Shown: piece after piece, positions 7,610 through 16,482 of the stretch
Numbering within the stretch: the stretch's first letter is position 1
Layout: every line of letters starts with the position of its first letter
Assembly (NCBI GenBank): GCA_027075275.1
Contig: JALTBO010000044.1
Span: forward strand, 1-33,563
Source of the DNA: Desulfurobacteriaceae bacterium
GTDB taxonomy: Bacteria; Aquificota; Aquificia; Desulfurobacteriales; Desulfurobacteriaceae
Reading direction: 5' to 3'
Length of the DNA: 33,563 nt
Notes under the pieces: generated by a model
Told to the model about the DNA's origin: nothing
The model's database searches: none
Seen by the model: only the letters and a program-made list of their open reading frames with translations
Program-made: the position numbers and the translations under genes

Positions 7610-7767
7610 TTATCCACATAGTGTGGATAACTTGCCGATTTTCCTGTGGATAACTGGTGTGGATAACTTTTTCCTGTGGATAACTTCACATTTTCCTCAT
7701 GAGTTATCCACACCTTTTTAGTTATCCACATAATTATCCACATAGTTATCCACACCGGTGTGGATAA
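7610..7767. repeat. Cluster of ten consensus DnaA boxes
   Basis: TTATCCACA on the plus strand occurs at 7610-7618, 7704-7712, 7722-7730, 7734-7742 and 7746-7754. The inverse form TGTGGATAA occurs at 7622-7630, 7645-7653, 7658-7666, 7675-7683 and 7759-7767. All ten match the consensus without mismatch. Three boxes (7722, 7734, 7746) are spaced exactly 12 bases apart in the same direction. The last four lie within the dnaA coding sequence. DnaA-ATP is expected to bind here to start replication and probably to autoregulate dnaA/dnaN. Confidence 0.95.
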
Positions 7768-9142
7768 CTCGGGTTGACCTATCTACCGCTTCCTTTATTT
7801 CAAGCTCTAACCTGTCTAACCTATTCTTCAGCTCCTCATCCTCTTTGAGGAGCTCCTCAACCTTCCTTACAGCGTGGATGACCGTTGTGTGGTCGTCCCT
7901 CTTAAAGGCGGCTGCTATCTGTGTGTAGGGGTAGTTTCCCACCTTCTTGGCCATAAACATTGCTACCTGTCTTGCAAGGGCTACCTGTTTCTTACGGCTG
8001 GGGCTGTCTAAGAGCTCCACGCTTACTTCAAACTCCTTTCCAACCATCTCTTTTATGATTTTCAGCGAAATTTCTTTAATCTTCCTCTCTTTTCTCTCCC
8101 TGTCGTTTTCAGGAAGGAAGAGCTCTTTCACCAGTTTTTCGTTTATAGGTCTGCCCTCTAATGTTGCCTTCGCCTTCAATTTTACGAGAGCTCCCTCAAG
8201 CTGCCTTATGTTTGACTTTATCATCGTTGCAAGGAGCTTTATGACCTTGTCGCTTACTTCTATTCCTTCCTCTTCCGCCTTTCTCTTCAAAATTGCAACC
8301 CTCGTTTCAAAATCCGGAGGCTGGATGTCTGCTATGAGTCCCCACTCAAAGCGGCTCCTGAGCCTCTCTGTGAGGGTTGGTATGTCTTTTGGGGGTCTAT
8401 CACTTGTTAGAACAACCTGCTTTCCTGCATCGTAGAGGGCGTTGAAGGTGTGGAAGAACTCAATCTGTGTTCTCTCTTTTCCACCTATAAACTGGATGTC
8501 GTCTATCAGGAGGACGTCAACGCTTCTGTACTGCTCTCTGAACTTGTGGATGTTGTCTGACTTTAACGCCTCTATCAGCTGGTTCATGAATGTTTCCGTT
8601 GTTGTGTAAACGATTTTCTTCGTGGGATCTTTTTTCAGAATGTAGTTTCCTATTGCCTGCATCAGGTGGGTCTTTCCAAGGCCTACTCCACCGTAGATAA
8701 ATAAAGGGTTGTAAGCCTTACCGGGGTTTTCTGCAACGGCAAGGGCGGCGGCGTGGGCAAACTGGTTGCTTGATCCCACAACGAAGTTCTCAAAAGTGTA
8801 TTTTGGGTTGAGGTTTGAGTTTATTTTAGGAGTTTCCTGAGGAAGTTCTCTCTTTTTCTTCTCTAACAGCTGGAAAAGGTCTGGCTGTTTGGGAGTTTCT
8901 GCCTCTTCGGGAGAGAGGAGCTCCACCTTCAGCTTCTTCTTAAAGGTCTTCTCTGCTGCCTCTTCAAGGAGTTTCAGATACTGCTTCTCAAGAAGGCTCT
9001 TGACAACTTTATCTCTGGTTTTGAGTTTCAGACTTTCGCCGGAGAGCTCTATCAGCTTCAGGTCTTTAAAAAGGTTTTTATAGAGCCCCGGCTTTACCCT
9101 CTTCTTTATCTCCCCCAAAAAGGCCTTAAAAGCTTCAGCCAC
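7718..9142 (-). CDS. dnaA: Chromosomal replication initiator DnaA
   Basis: DnaA binds oriC and opens the DNA. The 474-residue protein has a short N-terminal domain I (about 1-85), a linker, an AAA+ core starting near NPKYTFENFVVG (112-123) with Walker A GGVGLGKTH (151-159) and Walker B VLLIDDIQF, and a C-terminal DNA-binding domain IV with RDDHTTVIHAVRKVEEL. The extreme C-terminus VIHTGVDNYVDNYVDN is encoded directly by DnaA boxes of oriC, so the tail is a by-product of origin sequence. The start overlaps the upstream glycosyltransferase by eight bases. Confidence 0.97.
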   Translation of the reverse strand: MAEAFKAFLGEIKKRVKPGLYKNLFKDLKLIELSGESLKLKTRDKVVKSLLEKQYLKLLEEAAEKTFKKKLKVELLSPEEAETPKQPDLFQLLEKKKRELPQETPKINSNLNPKYTFENFVVGSSNQFAHAAALAVAENPGKAYNPLFIYGGVGLGKTHLMQAIGNYILKKDPTKKIVYTTTETFMNQLIEALKSDNIHKFREQYRSVDVLLIDDIQFIGGKERTQIEFFHTFNALYDAGKQVVLTSDRPPKDIPTLTERLRSRFEWGLIADIQPPDFETRVAILKRKAEEEGIEVSDKVIKLLATMIKSNIRQLEGALVKLKAKATLEGRPINEKLVKELFLPENDRERKERKIKEISLKIIKEMVGKEFEVSVELLDSPSRKKQVALARQVAMFMAKKVGNYPYTQIAAAFKRDDHTTVIHAVRKVEELLKEDEELKNRLDRLELEIKEAVDRSTRVIHTGVDNYVDNYVDN

Positions 9143-10208
9143 CCTTTACCTCCCGGTAGAGCTCTACGTAAGAGTCTACCATTGAAGAGACTGAAAACTT
9201 CTTAAGAATAAGGGAGAAAGCGTTTTCCGTTAACCTCTCTCTCAGCTCTTTATCCTTTACGAGCTTCAGAATTCCCTCAGACAGGGCTTTTGGATTTTCC
9301 GGGGGAACTAAAATTCCCGTCTCTCCGTCCTTTACAGCCTCTACCGTTCCCCCAGCGGCAGTTGCAACTACCGGAATTTTTAAGGCCATTGCTATGAGAA
9401 GGGAGCTCCCCAGTCCCTCGTTCCTTGAGGGTAGAACGAACAGGTCTAAAGCCTTTGTGTAGTTAGGAACGTCTTTAACGAATCCATAGAGAATGAACTT
9501 CCCTTTTAATCCCCTTTTCTCAGTCAGCTTCTCTAAGTGTTTCCTTAACTTTCCCTCTCCAAAAACTACAAACTTTGCAGATGGGAATGCTTTTAAAACA
9601 ATCTCTGCCGCACTTATAAAGTTTGGAATGTCTTTCTGTTCTGTTAAGGCCGCAAGTGTTCCAATTAGAGGTTTTCCTCCGAGCTCTTCCTTAATTTCTC
9701 TAACTTTTTTCAGGTTAAGCCCTCTGTTTATCTCTTCAACGTCCACGGCGGAATGGATTACCGAAACTTTTCCATTCAAAAAGGGGAGCTCCCTCTCTAA
9801 GATCTCCCTGACAGCCTCAGAGATTGCAACAACCCTGTCTGTAAGCCTGTATTTGAGTTTTGTAATTGGGTTTTTCTTCGGCAGGTAGTCAACTCTCCTC
9901 GTGTAAACAACCGGTTTCCTGTGGAACCTTTTTGAAAGTGCTGAAATTGTATGTGCCTTTGCAGAGTGGGCGTGGATGATGTCAAAATTCTTTCCAACGG
10001 CGGCTATTCTGAGGCAGTCTGAAGACTGATTCCCTTTGAGAGGGATAACCTCTATTCTTTCTTCTCTGCACCTCTTTTCAAGCTCGTCTCCGGTTCTGCA
10101 GGCCACTGCCTGTTTAAATCCCTTCTTTTTCAGGCCCTTAACCAGGTAGAGGAGCTGCTGCTCTCCTCCCCGCCATCCCTTTTCTGTGTCAACGTGTAGA
10201 ATTCTCAT
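9135..10208 (-). CDS. Glycosyltransferase family 4 (GT-B fold)
   Basis: This 357-residue protein resembles GT4 enzymes that transfer sugars from nucleotide donors to lipid or polysaccharide acceptors. The N-terminal half starts MRILHVDTEKGWRGGEQ, a typical acceptor-side opening with a glycine-rich loop. The C-terminal half has LIGTLAALTEQKD, VVFGEGK and LFVLPSRNEGLGSSLL. In the usual E-x7-E donor motif the first Glu is E264, but the second position is Ile (I272), an unusual replacement that may affect donor binding. Substrate cannot be predicted; cell-surface glycan or lipopolysaccharide core is plausible. It overlaps dnaA by eight bases and diverges from proS across 50 bases. Confidence 0.85.
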   Translation of the reverse strand: MRILHVDTEKGWRGGEQQLLYLVKGLKKKGFKQAVACRTGDELEKRCREERIEVIPLKGNQSSDCLRIAAVGKNFDIIHAHSAKAHTISALSKRFHRKPVVYTRRVDYLPKKNPITKLKYRLTDRVVAISEAVREILERELPFLNGKVSVIHSAVDVEEINRGLNLKKVREIKEELGGKPLIGTLAALTEQKDIPNFISAAEIVLKAFPSAKFVVFGEGKLRKHLEKLTEKRGLKGKFILYGFVKDVPNYTKALDLFVLPSRNEGLGSSLLIAMALKIPVVATAAGGTVEAVKDGETGILVPPENPKALSEGILKLVKDKELRERLTENAFSLILKKFSVSSMVDSYVELYREVKGG

Positions 10209-10258
10209 GACTCACCGGTTAACTTAATTTTCCGCAAAGTCAAAATTTTGGAGGAGCC
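10209..10258. promoter_or_regulatory. Divergent intergenic region between the glycosyltransferase and proS
   Basis: Only 50 bases separate the two divergent genes. proS has GGAGGAG four to six bases before its ATG. The glycosyltransferase has GGTGAG before its ATG. Promoters for both directions must lie here or inside the opposing gene. No clear -35/-10 pair can be called with confidence. Confidence 0.4.
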
Positions 10259-11965
10259 ATGAGGTTTTCAAGGGCATTTATACCTACGAAGAAGGAGAGC
10301 CCTGCAGATGCGGAAATTCCCAGCCACAAGCTCTTAATAAGAGCTGGATTTATAAGGAAAGTTGCCTCTGGACTTTACGATATTCTACCGTTAGGAGCCC
10401 TTGTTATAAGAAAGATTGAAAGGATTATCAGGGAAGAGATGGATAGGGCCGGAGCTCAAGAAGTAATCCTCCCCATTATGCACCCGGCGGAGCTCTGGCT
10501 TGAGAGCGGAAGGTGGGACGTTTACGGAAAAGAGATGATTAAGTTCAAAGACCGCCACGAGAGGGACTACTCTTTAGCTCCAACGGCCGAAGAGGTGATA
10601 ACAGACCTTGTAAGGAAAGAGATCCGCTCCTACAAAGACCTTCCGCTGAACCTCTATCAGATAGGCAGGAAGTTCAGAGACGAGATAAGGCCAAGGTTCG
10701 GCCTTATGAGGGCCAGAGAGTTCATAATGAAGGACGCCTACTCCTTCCATGCAACAGACGAGGACGCAGAGAGGGAATACTGGAACATGTATGAGACCTA
10801 CTCCCGGATTTTCAGGAGAATGGGGCTTGAGTTTAAGGCTGTTGAGGCAGACACCGGAGAAATTGGCGGAAAGTTCTCCCACGAGTTTATGGTTATTGCA
10901 GATACGGGAGAGGGAAAGCTGGTTTACTGCGAGAAGTGCGGATACGCAGCAAGCACAGAGAAGGCAGAACAACCGAAACCTTCTGTTCCTGAGAATAGAG
11001 AGGAGCTCTTTAAGCCTGTTGAGAAGGTTCATACTCCAAACGTTAAGAGAATAGAGGAAGTTTCAGAGTTCCTGGGAATTCCGCCTGAAAACATTCTAAA
11101 GCTCCTCGTCTACATAGTTGACGGCCAGCCTGTTGCAGTTGCCGTAAGGGGAGACAGGGAAGTTGAGGAGACAAAGCTGAAGCAGGTTTTTAGGGGTAAA
11201 GAGGTTCGCCTTGCAACGGACGAGGAGATAGAGAGGTTCACTGGCCAGCCAAAAGGTTTCCTCTCTCCAATCGGCCTGAAGATTCCCGTTTACGCCGATT
11301 ACTCCGTTATCCCAATGGTTAACTTTGTAGCCGGAGCTGGGGAGAAGGACTACCACCTGAAGAACGTCAACTGGGGAAGAGACTTTGAAGTTAAGGAGTT
11401 TATAGACGTTGCAGAGGTAAGGGGTGGAGACCCGTGCCCGAAGTGTGGAGCTCCCCTCGTTGAGAAAAGAGGCATAGAGGTTGGGCACATCTTCAAGCTC
11501 GGGACGAAATACAGCGAGGCGATGGGAGCTCTCTTTGTTGACGAGAACGGCCAGGAAAAGCCTATGATAATGGGCTGCTACGGGATAGGCGTAACAAGGG
11601 TTATGGCCGCAGCAGTTGAGCAGAACCACGACGAAAACGGAATAATCTGGCCTGTTGAGATAGCTCCCTTTGAGGTTATCGTTATCCCCGTAAACGTTAA
11701 GAACGATGAAATCAGAGAGGTTGCGGAAAAGATTTATGAAGAACTGAAAGAGGCCGGCTTTGACGTTCTGATAGACGACAGAAACGCCCGCCCGGGTTTT
11801 AAGTTCAAAGACGCAGACCTCATAGGAATTCCGTACCAGATAATCGTCGGCAAAGGCGTTAAAGACGGCCTTGTTGAGCTGAAAGAGAGGAAAACCGGAG
11901 AGAGACAGGAAATTGCTATTGGCAGAGTTTTAGAAGTTCTAAAATCCCTGGTATCCAAGAACTGA
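10259..11965 (+). CDS. proS: Prolyl-tRNA synthetase, bacterial type with editing domain
   Basis: This enzyme charges tRNA-Pro with proline. The 568-residue length and layout match the bacterial ProS class. The class II core has motif 2 in GRKFRDEIRPRFGLMRAREF, followed by DAYSFH. An inserted editing domain occupies about 225-405 and includes the stretch VKRIEEVSEFLGIPPENILK. Motif 3 is GCYGIGVTRVMAA, and an anticodon-binding domain ends the protein. Two CxxC pairs (YCEKCGY and DPCPKCGA) flank the editing insert and may bind a metal. It is the only plus-strand gene between oriC and 28 kb. Confidence 0.97.
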   Translation: MRFSRAFIPTKKESPADAEIPSHKLLIRAGFIRKVASGLYDILPLGALVIRKIERIIREEMDRAGAQEVILPIMHPAELWLESGRWDVYGKEMIKFKDRHERDYSLAPTAEEVITDLVRKEIRSYKDLPLNLYQIGRKFRDEIRPRFGLMRAREFIMKDAYSFHATDEDAEREYWNMYETYSRIFRRMGLEFKAVEADTGEIGGKFSHEFMVIADTGEGKLVYCEKCGYAASTEKAEQPKPSVPENREELFKPVEKVHTPNVKRIEEVSEFLGIPPENILKLLVYIVDGQPVAVAVRGDREVEETKLKQVFRGKEVRLATDEEIERFTGQPKGFLSPIGLKIPVYADYSVIPMVNFVAGAGEKDYHLKNVNWGRDFEVKEFIDVAEVRGGDPCPKCGAPLVEKRGIEVGHIFKLGTKYSEAMGALFVDENGQEKPMIMGCYGIGVTRVMAAAVEQNHDENGIIWPVEIAPFEVIVIPVNVKNDEIREVAEKIYEELKEAGFDVLIDDRNARPGFKFKDADLIGIPYQIIVGKGVKDGLVELKERKTGERQEIAIGRVLEVLKSLVSKN

Positions 11966-12001
11966 TAATATCTTAAAGGATTACTTCTTTCTTTGCAGGT
12001 T

Positions 12002-12015
12002 CGGGGAGTTCCCCG
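12002..12015 (+). terminator. Hairpin after proS, possible terminator
   Basis: CGGGG-AGTT-CCCCG forms a five-base GC stem with a four-base loop 37 bases after the proS stop. The tail that follows, TTTTCTTTCC, is only moderately T-rich and begins about 13 bases later, so terminator efficiency is uncertain. The hairpin also marks the edge where base composition drops and GGAGCTCC sites vanish. Confidence 0.45.
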
Positions 12016-12106
12016 GCCTGGATTCCGTTTTCTTTCCTTTCATTGAACCCTCAATACTGTTTCATTAATAAAATGTAAAAGTCACTGCATTCTTTTAAGT
12101 ATTAAT

Positions 12107-12880
12107 TTACAAGCTGTAAGCTATGTATCTTATATTTCTAGTCCAATCATTTGAATGAAGCTCTAAATGTTTCAGATTTAATTGTTTTATATGTTGAACA
12201 AATTTTTCTATTAAGAGAAAGCCAGGGTTTACAATGCGGTTTTTATCATCAGCTATATCAGTTTTTTTGGTCTTATTGCTCTATACTTAAATTGCATCAA
12301 AGCAGTAAGTATACTTATTGAATCGGTGTCATAGCATTCAATCTTATCTATATTAAGTTCCCTTCTGCCAAATCTGTCATGAGTTACTTTTGTTTCCAAA
12401 TTTTACCTAATTCATGTTCTGTCTTTTAATCTTCTAATTGTTTCAAGCTTAATTCTATTTTCATCTAAGTTAACTAAAAATCTTGATGATTTAAATTTAG
12501 TTCCATCTGCAAGTTCAACTTCATTAATATCGTTTTTATTGAGCTTATTAATTGAAACATTTTTATCTCCCAATTTTGCACCATTTGTAATTTCTTTATT
12601 AATATAAGAGTATGCTAATTCAGATAGAAACTCATAGCTTGAAGTGAAATACTTTCTAATTAACCTTTCAAGTCTTGAATTTGTTATTGTATAAGGCTTA
12701 AGAAAACTACCAAGTACAGAAATATAATCAGTACTTGTTCCTTGCCGTATCAGGAATTACGTAATGAAGAATCCATTTTCCATCTCTGTATTGTATCAAT
12801 AAGGGGACAAGATTTCTTGTTTTAAGATATGTTTAACTTTTTTGAATAGGGCTTTACTTTTGTTTAAAATATTTATTTTT
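12107..12880 (-). pseudogene. Decayed AT-rich gene downstream of mcrC
   Basis: There is no intact gene here, but minus-strand frames give continuous protein-like pieces that switch frame. The pieces are FKKVKHILKQEILSP, then YRDGKWILHYVIPDTARNK, then a 110-residue segment running about 12741-12412 (with YISVLGSFLKPYTITN), then HDRFGRRELNIDKIECYDTD, then a final piece ending IRYIAYSL at a TAA (12107-12109). At least four frameshifts or stops separate them. Together they would give about 250 residues. I do not recognise the family. The position right after mcrC, on the same strand and with the same composition, suggests a former last gene of that operon. The remaining 90 bases (12016-12106) show nothing. 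Confidence 0.55.
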
Positions 12881-12890
12881 CTTCTTCTTT

Positions 12891-14198
12891 CTATTGTTTA
12901 ATTCCTCTTATATTAAAAGTTTTCAATATCTCTGTTTTTAATTTTTTAAATATTCTTCTTTTTAAGTGTAGGACTTGAATATCAAGGTTTTCCATATTCC
13001 TGATTTTTTCGTCTTCAATTAGAGTTTTAAGTCCCAATCCTAAAGCTACCAGTTTTTTACTATCTGATATATTCCAGACTTTTTTTTCACCTGGGAGCTC
13101 TGGATATAACAGAACTCCTATCGGAATTTGGATGTTTTTCCTTTCTGTTAAAACATACATGTAGGTGATAACCTGAAATCTGTCTGATTGATACACTCCA
13201 CCCGATTCTGAGGAAGTATTAGAAGGATATTTCCATTTTGTATCTATAACTATGTATTTTCTTCCTCCTATAGGCCACAAAATATCTGGTTTAAGAATGA
13301 AATCTGTGTCTATACTTTCAGTACTCTGAGCTATAAACTCTGGGGAAGATTTAGCTACAAATGATTCAAAGAGTTTATTCATATCGTAAAGAAAGACGAA
13401 AGATGTTCCTTCAGAGCTAGTAAGACTTTTATTAAGGAAAAGTAACCTTGATAGCTGAATAGCCGGCTGATAATGGTTATTCATTCTATCAATATGAACT
13501 TGTTTTAAAGCTTCAACCATGCTTTTAGGAGGAGTGACTCCTAAATTTTTAAGATAAAGAGAAATCTTACTGGCAAGATTTTTTATCTTTGAATTTCTAA
13601 ACCTTGAAGCTACGAATTCTGTAAGTCCTATTAAAATTTGATTAATAAGAACATTTTCAGTAAGTGTCTCCTTTTCTATTACAAATTTAGTTTTTTGGAA
13701 GGGAAATTTCAGTAGTGTTTTTGATAGTAAAATTTTCCCGTTCATACTTTTTGAAATGAGCGTTTCTCTCGCGTAGCTTTTGTAGATTCCCGGTTGGATA
13801 ATCTTCTTTTCTATATAAATTAAAGTCAGAAGAATTACTATTTCAAGAAACGGTATATTGAAGTCTAAGTTTTTAGAGTAGATACTTCCTCCTGCTAGTG
13901 GTTGTTTAGTTAAGTCTAATAGATCATAAAATAGTATAGTTAGCAGTTTTCTTGCATTTAAAATTTCTCTTTGTTTTAATTCCCTGTTATAATTACTATA
14001 AATTTTAGGTAAAATTTCTATAGTTTTACCGCTAGATAAGAGAATAAGGCCGACATACTGACTGAATCTTATTCTCTTATCATCAATTCTTAAATTAAGT
14101 TTAGCTTTTCTATTTAAGAGTTTTAACTCCCTAATTTCCTCATTAGTGAATACATCTCTCTTTATAGAGCTATACTCATAGACTACGAGATGTTTCAT
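12891..14198 (-). CDS. mcrC: McrC-like restriction nuclease subunit
   Basis: McrC proteins bind McrB and supply the PD-(D/E)XK nuclease that cuts DNA carrying modified bases. I place the start at ATG 14198, preceded by AAGGA, giving 435 residues; a longer frame to 14255 exists but would overlap mcrB by 80 bases. The N-terminal part is a beta-rich McrB-binding region beginning HLVVYEYSSIK. The nuclease motif is visible near the C-terminus: D305 in KPDILW, D319-T-K321 in VIDTKWK, then Q343-x3-Y347. It overlaps the end of mcrB by 23 bases, implying translational coupling. The codon and base usage is AT-rich. It contains the only GAGCTC site of the whole 12-20.5 kb island. Confidence 0.88.
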   Translation of the reverse strand: MKHLVVYEYSSIKRDVFTNEEIRELKLLNRKAKLNLRIDDKRIRFSQYVGLILLSSGKTIEILPKIYSNYNRELKQREILNARKLLTILFYDLLDLTKQPLAGGSIYSKNLDFNIPFLEIVILLTLIYIEKKIIQPGIYKSYARETLISKSMNGKILLSKTLLKFPFQKTKFVIEKETLTENVLINQILIGLTEFVASRFRNSKIKNLASKISLYLKNLGVTPPKSMVEALKQVHIDRMNNHYQPAIQLSRLLFLNKSLTSSEGTSFVFLYDMNKLFESFVAKSSPEFIAQSTESIDTDFILKPDILWPIGGRKYIVIDTKWKYPSNTSSESGGVYQSDRFQVITYMYVLTERKNIQIPIGVLLYPELPGEKKVWNISDSKKLVALGLGLKTLIEDEKIRNMENLDIQVLHLKRRIFKKLKTEILKTFNIRGIKQ

Positions 14199-16482
14199 TT
14201 TGTTCCTTGTTTGGGTTGGATTGTGGATTTGCAGTATCGGAAGTAAATCTTTCAAGAATACTGAGAACTCTTTCTTTGTTTTCTTTCATATCAAGGAATT
14301 TAATTTCTCCATATTCATCAATAATATAGTTTTCAATTTCTTCATTTCCTCCTAATATCTCTATCAATGAACTCCAGTCATCGTAAAAGTACTCCTGTAA
14401 AAGAGGTAAAACTTTATTGGCTAAAATAGTAATCAATTCCTCTAACTTCATATTTTGAGGAGTTCTCTTTAAAGGTAAAAAGTATGCATGTCCAATTGTG
14501 AAATCTTTACCCTTCCTCTCTTTTATTTTCTTATTTAATTTCTCCAGGAATTTCCCTATATTTAAGTTTCCAACCCGAATATCATATAACAAAGATGTAT
14601 CAGGCAGAAATTCTTCAAAATTAAACCTTCTTCTTAAAGCAGCGTCAAGCAAGACAATACTTCTGTCTGCAGTATTCATTGTTCCGATAATATAAAGGTT
14701 TTTGGGAACACTAAAAATTTCGCGTGAATATGGCAAGATTAAGCTCATCTCCTCCTCTGAGCCTAACCGTTTTGTTTCTTCAATGAGGGTTATTAGTTCT
14801 CCGAAAATAGATGGAATATTTCCTCTATTTATCTCATCTATTATAAGTACTACATTTTCAGCTTCGTTGAAATTGAAATAGCTCTCTCCTCTGAAGTGTT
14901 TATTCAGGTACTTTTGTACTGTCCGTTTGAGATCTCTGTAGTCTGTAAATCCATTTTTCCTAATTTCTTTGTCTAACGCATACCATAAAGCATGATAAGT
15001 TGCTATCTTAAATATGCCATCTTTTACTTCGTAGTGTATGTTGCCTTCTTCATCTGTTTCAGCCCAAATTCCTTCCATAAATGTTTCGTAAGAAGTAGAA
15101 GGGTGAAATGTTACAAATGCTATTTTCCAGTTCTTATCTTTTGGAGATGTGAAAAGAAGTTTTCTAAACTCACTGGTTACATCTTTAACTTCACCTTTTT
15201 TTATTATTTCAACTGCTCTTTTTCTTACACTGTAAGTTTTTCCCGTTCCCGGAGGACCATAAAAAATTGTATTACAGGGAAATGTTAAAGAGTTTTCAGA
15301 AATAGAGATTTCTGTTGTTATTTCCTGGTTTTCAGTGAAAGCTTCAAAGTTAACATTGTTAGAACTGAGTCTTCTCCTTTCTGAACAATCATTTTCGTCT
15401 TTTTTCCTTGAATTTAATAAGAATGCAATTTCCATCATAGATTCTATACCTAAATCTATTCTTAGTTTGTTGAGTTCTATAAGAAACTGTTCTAAACACT
15501 GGAGGTTTCTGGAATCCTGACCAACGCATCTTTCTTTATTTCCGCTGTAGTTTGGGTTAACTTCTTCTGTAATTTCTTTCCACCACTTTTTAACTACAAC
15601 TGTACCTATATCATCAGATATTGGAATATAAAATTCAGGATTAATAACATGTGCTATTAAAGTAATAAAAGAATTGATATTGCCGTAGCCTTCCCTCTGC
15701 AGTCTTCTTACTTGTGATGTAAAGTTTCTGATACTGATTTCATAGTTGTTTTTATTAGTGTTGATTACTGTATTGACAATTTCTTTTAATGAGTTTTCTT
15801 TGAATAATCTAGAGATATTAGGACTGATTATTCTTACTGAAAAATAAGGTATATTACTGGTAAGTTTACGGTAGCTATCTTTGTTAAATTGGGAATTTTC
15901 TATATAGGACATTATATCTTCTTTTAAGTTGTTAATCGTTTCCCGTAATGACTCTTTTGATTCGTGCCATTTGTTTGAATACAGATGTACCAGCCACTTT
16001 AAGTATTCTCTTTTGACAGGAGGTTTCTTTAAGTATGGTTTTCCTGTTGTTTCGTCTATATCCCAATAACCGTGTTTAGATGGTTCATACAGTTCAAGTA
16101 TTGAATCGTCTGTAATTCGATTGTTATTGACAGCAAATAAACAGTTATATTTGTTAACTACCTGATATGTAGTGTTATATTTACGACTGCAATAATTAAT
16201 GCATGTTTGTTTTATACTTTCATCTATCCATTGATACTTTTCTATTTGCGGAAAGTCTTCTTTTAGAGTTTTTATTATGTATTCTCGTATATCTCTTAGT
16301 TGTGCATATCTCTTAGAGTTTATGTATGAACATGTTAATTGTCTGATTTTATCCTTTAGATTTTCTTTAATTGCATCTGTATTTCTTTCAGTGTTATCCA
16401 GTGAGGTTTGTGAGTTTTGACTCGTTGATACCCTTCCAGAGATTCCTAATCTTTTTCTTAAAGGACTGAAGTCAAAATTCAT
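14176..16482 (-). CDS. mcrB: McrB-like AAA+ GTPase of a modification-dependent restriction system
   Basis: McrB proteins recognise modified DNA with an N-terminal domain and use GTP to translocate and activate McrC. This 768-residue protein has a long, unrecognised N-terminal region (1-400) containing several Cys residues, then the AAA+ motor: Walker A GPPGTGKT (409-416), Walker B VLIIDEINRG (545-554), the family-specific MNTADR (602-607) and the arginine-rich ALRRRF. MNTADR is diagnostic of the McrB clade. The N-terminal region would be the target sensor and shows no EVE, YTH or DUF3578 signature that I can confirm by eye. The ATG follows the HerA stop directly (TAAATG), with GGAGG upstream. 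It overlaps mcrC by 23 bases. Confidence 0.9.
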   Translation of the reverse strand: MNFDFSPLRKRLGISGRVSTSQNSQTSLDNTERNTDAIKENLKDKIRQLTCSYINSKRYAQLRDIREYIIKTLKEDFPQIEKYQWIDESIKQTCINYCSRKYNTTYQVVNKYNCLFAVNNNRITDDSILELYEPSKHGYWDIDETTGKPYLKKPPVKREYLKWLVHLYSNKWHESKESLRETINNLKEDIMSYIENSQFNKDSYRKLTSNIPYFSVRIISPNISRLFKENSLKEIVNTVINTNKNNYEISIRNFTSQVRRLQREGYGNINSFITLIAHVINPEFYIPISDDIGTVVVKKWWKEITEEVNPNYSGNKERCVGQDSRNLQCLEQFLIELNKLRIDLGIESMMEIAFLLNSRKKDENDCSERRRLSSNNVNFEAFTENQEITTEISISENSLTFPCNTIFYGPPGTGKTYSVRKRAVEIIKKGEVKDVTSEFRKLLFTSPKDKNWKIAFVTFHPSTSYETFMEGIWAETDEEGNIHYEVKDGIFKIATYHALWYALDKEIRKNGFTDYRDLKRTVQKYLNKHFRGESYFNFNEAENVVLIIDEINRGNIPSIFGELITLIEETKRLGSEEEMSLILPYSREIFSVPKNLYIIGTMNTADRSIVLLDAALRRRFNFEEFLPDTSLLYDIRVGNLNIGKFLEKLNKKIKERKGKDFTIGHAYFLPLKRTPQNMKLEELITILANKVLPLLQEYFYDDWSSLIEILGGNEEIENYIIDEYGEIKFLDMKENKERVLSILERFTSDTANPQSNPNKEQNETSRSL

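Larger units (their letters stand above)
7484..7767. other. oriC: Chromosomal replication origin, oriC
   Basis: The dnaA-dnaN intergenic region, plus the 3' end of dnaA, holds ten perfect 9-mer DnaA boxes between 7610 and 7767. Next to them is an AT-rich stretch (7484-7600) with TATATA-type runs suited to unwinding. No other gene is credible here: an open frame across the boxes (7471-7755, minus) is only translated DnaA-box repeats. Box density, orientation changes and flanking genes make this a confident origin call. The unwinding side is probably toward dnaN. Confidence 0.93.

Noticed and set aside
7471-7755. A 94-codon open frame on the minus strand between dnaN and dnaA
   Set aside because: Its sequence is repeats of translated DnaA boxes and it overlaps the origin and both genes; nothing suggests a protein.
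10574-11629. Open frames antisense to and within proS
   Set aside because: They are shadows of the strongly conserved proS frame.
14199-14255. Longer start for the McrC-like protein
   Set aside because: It would overlap mcrB by 80 bases and adds an unconvincing N-terminus; the ATG at 14198 has AAGGA before it.
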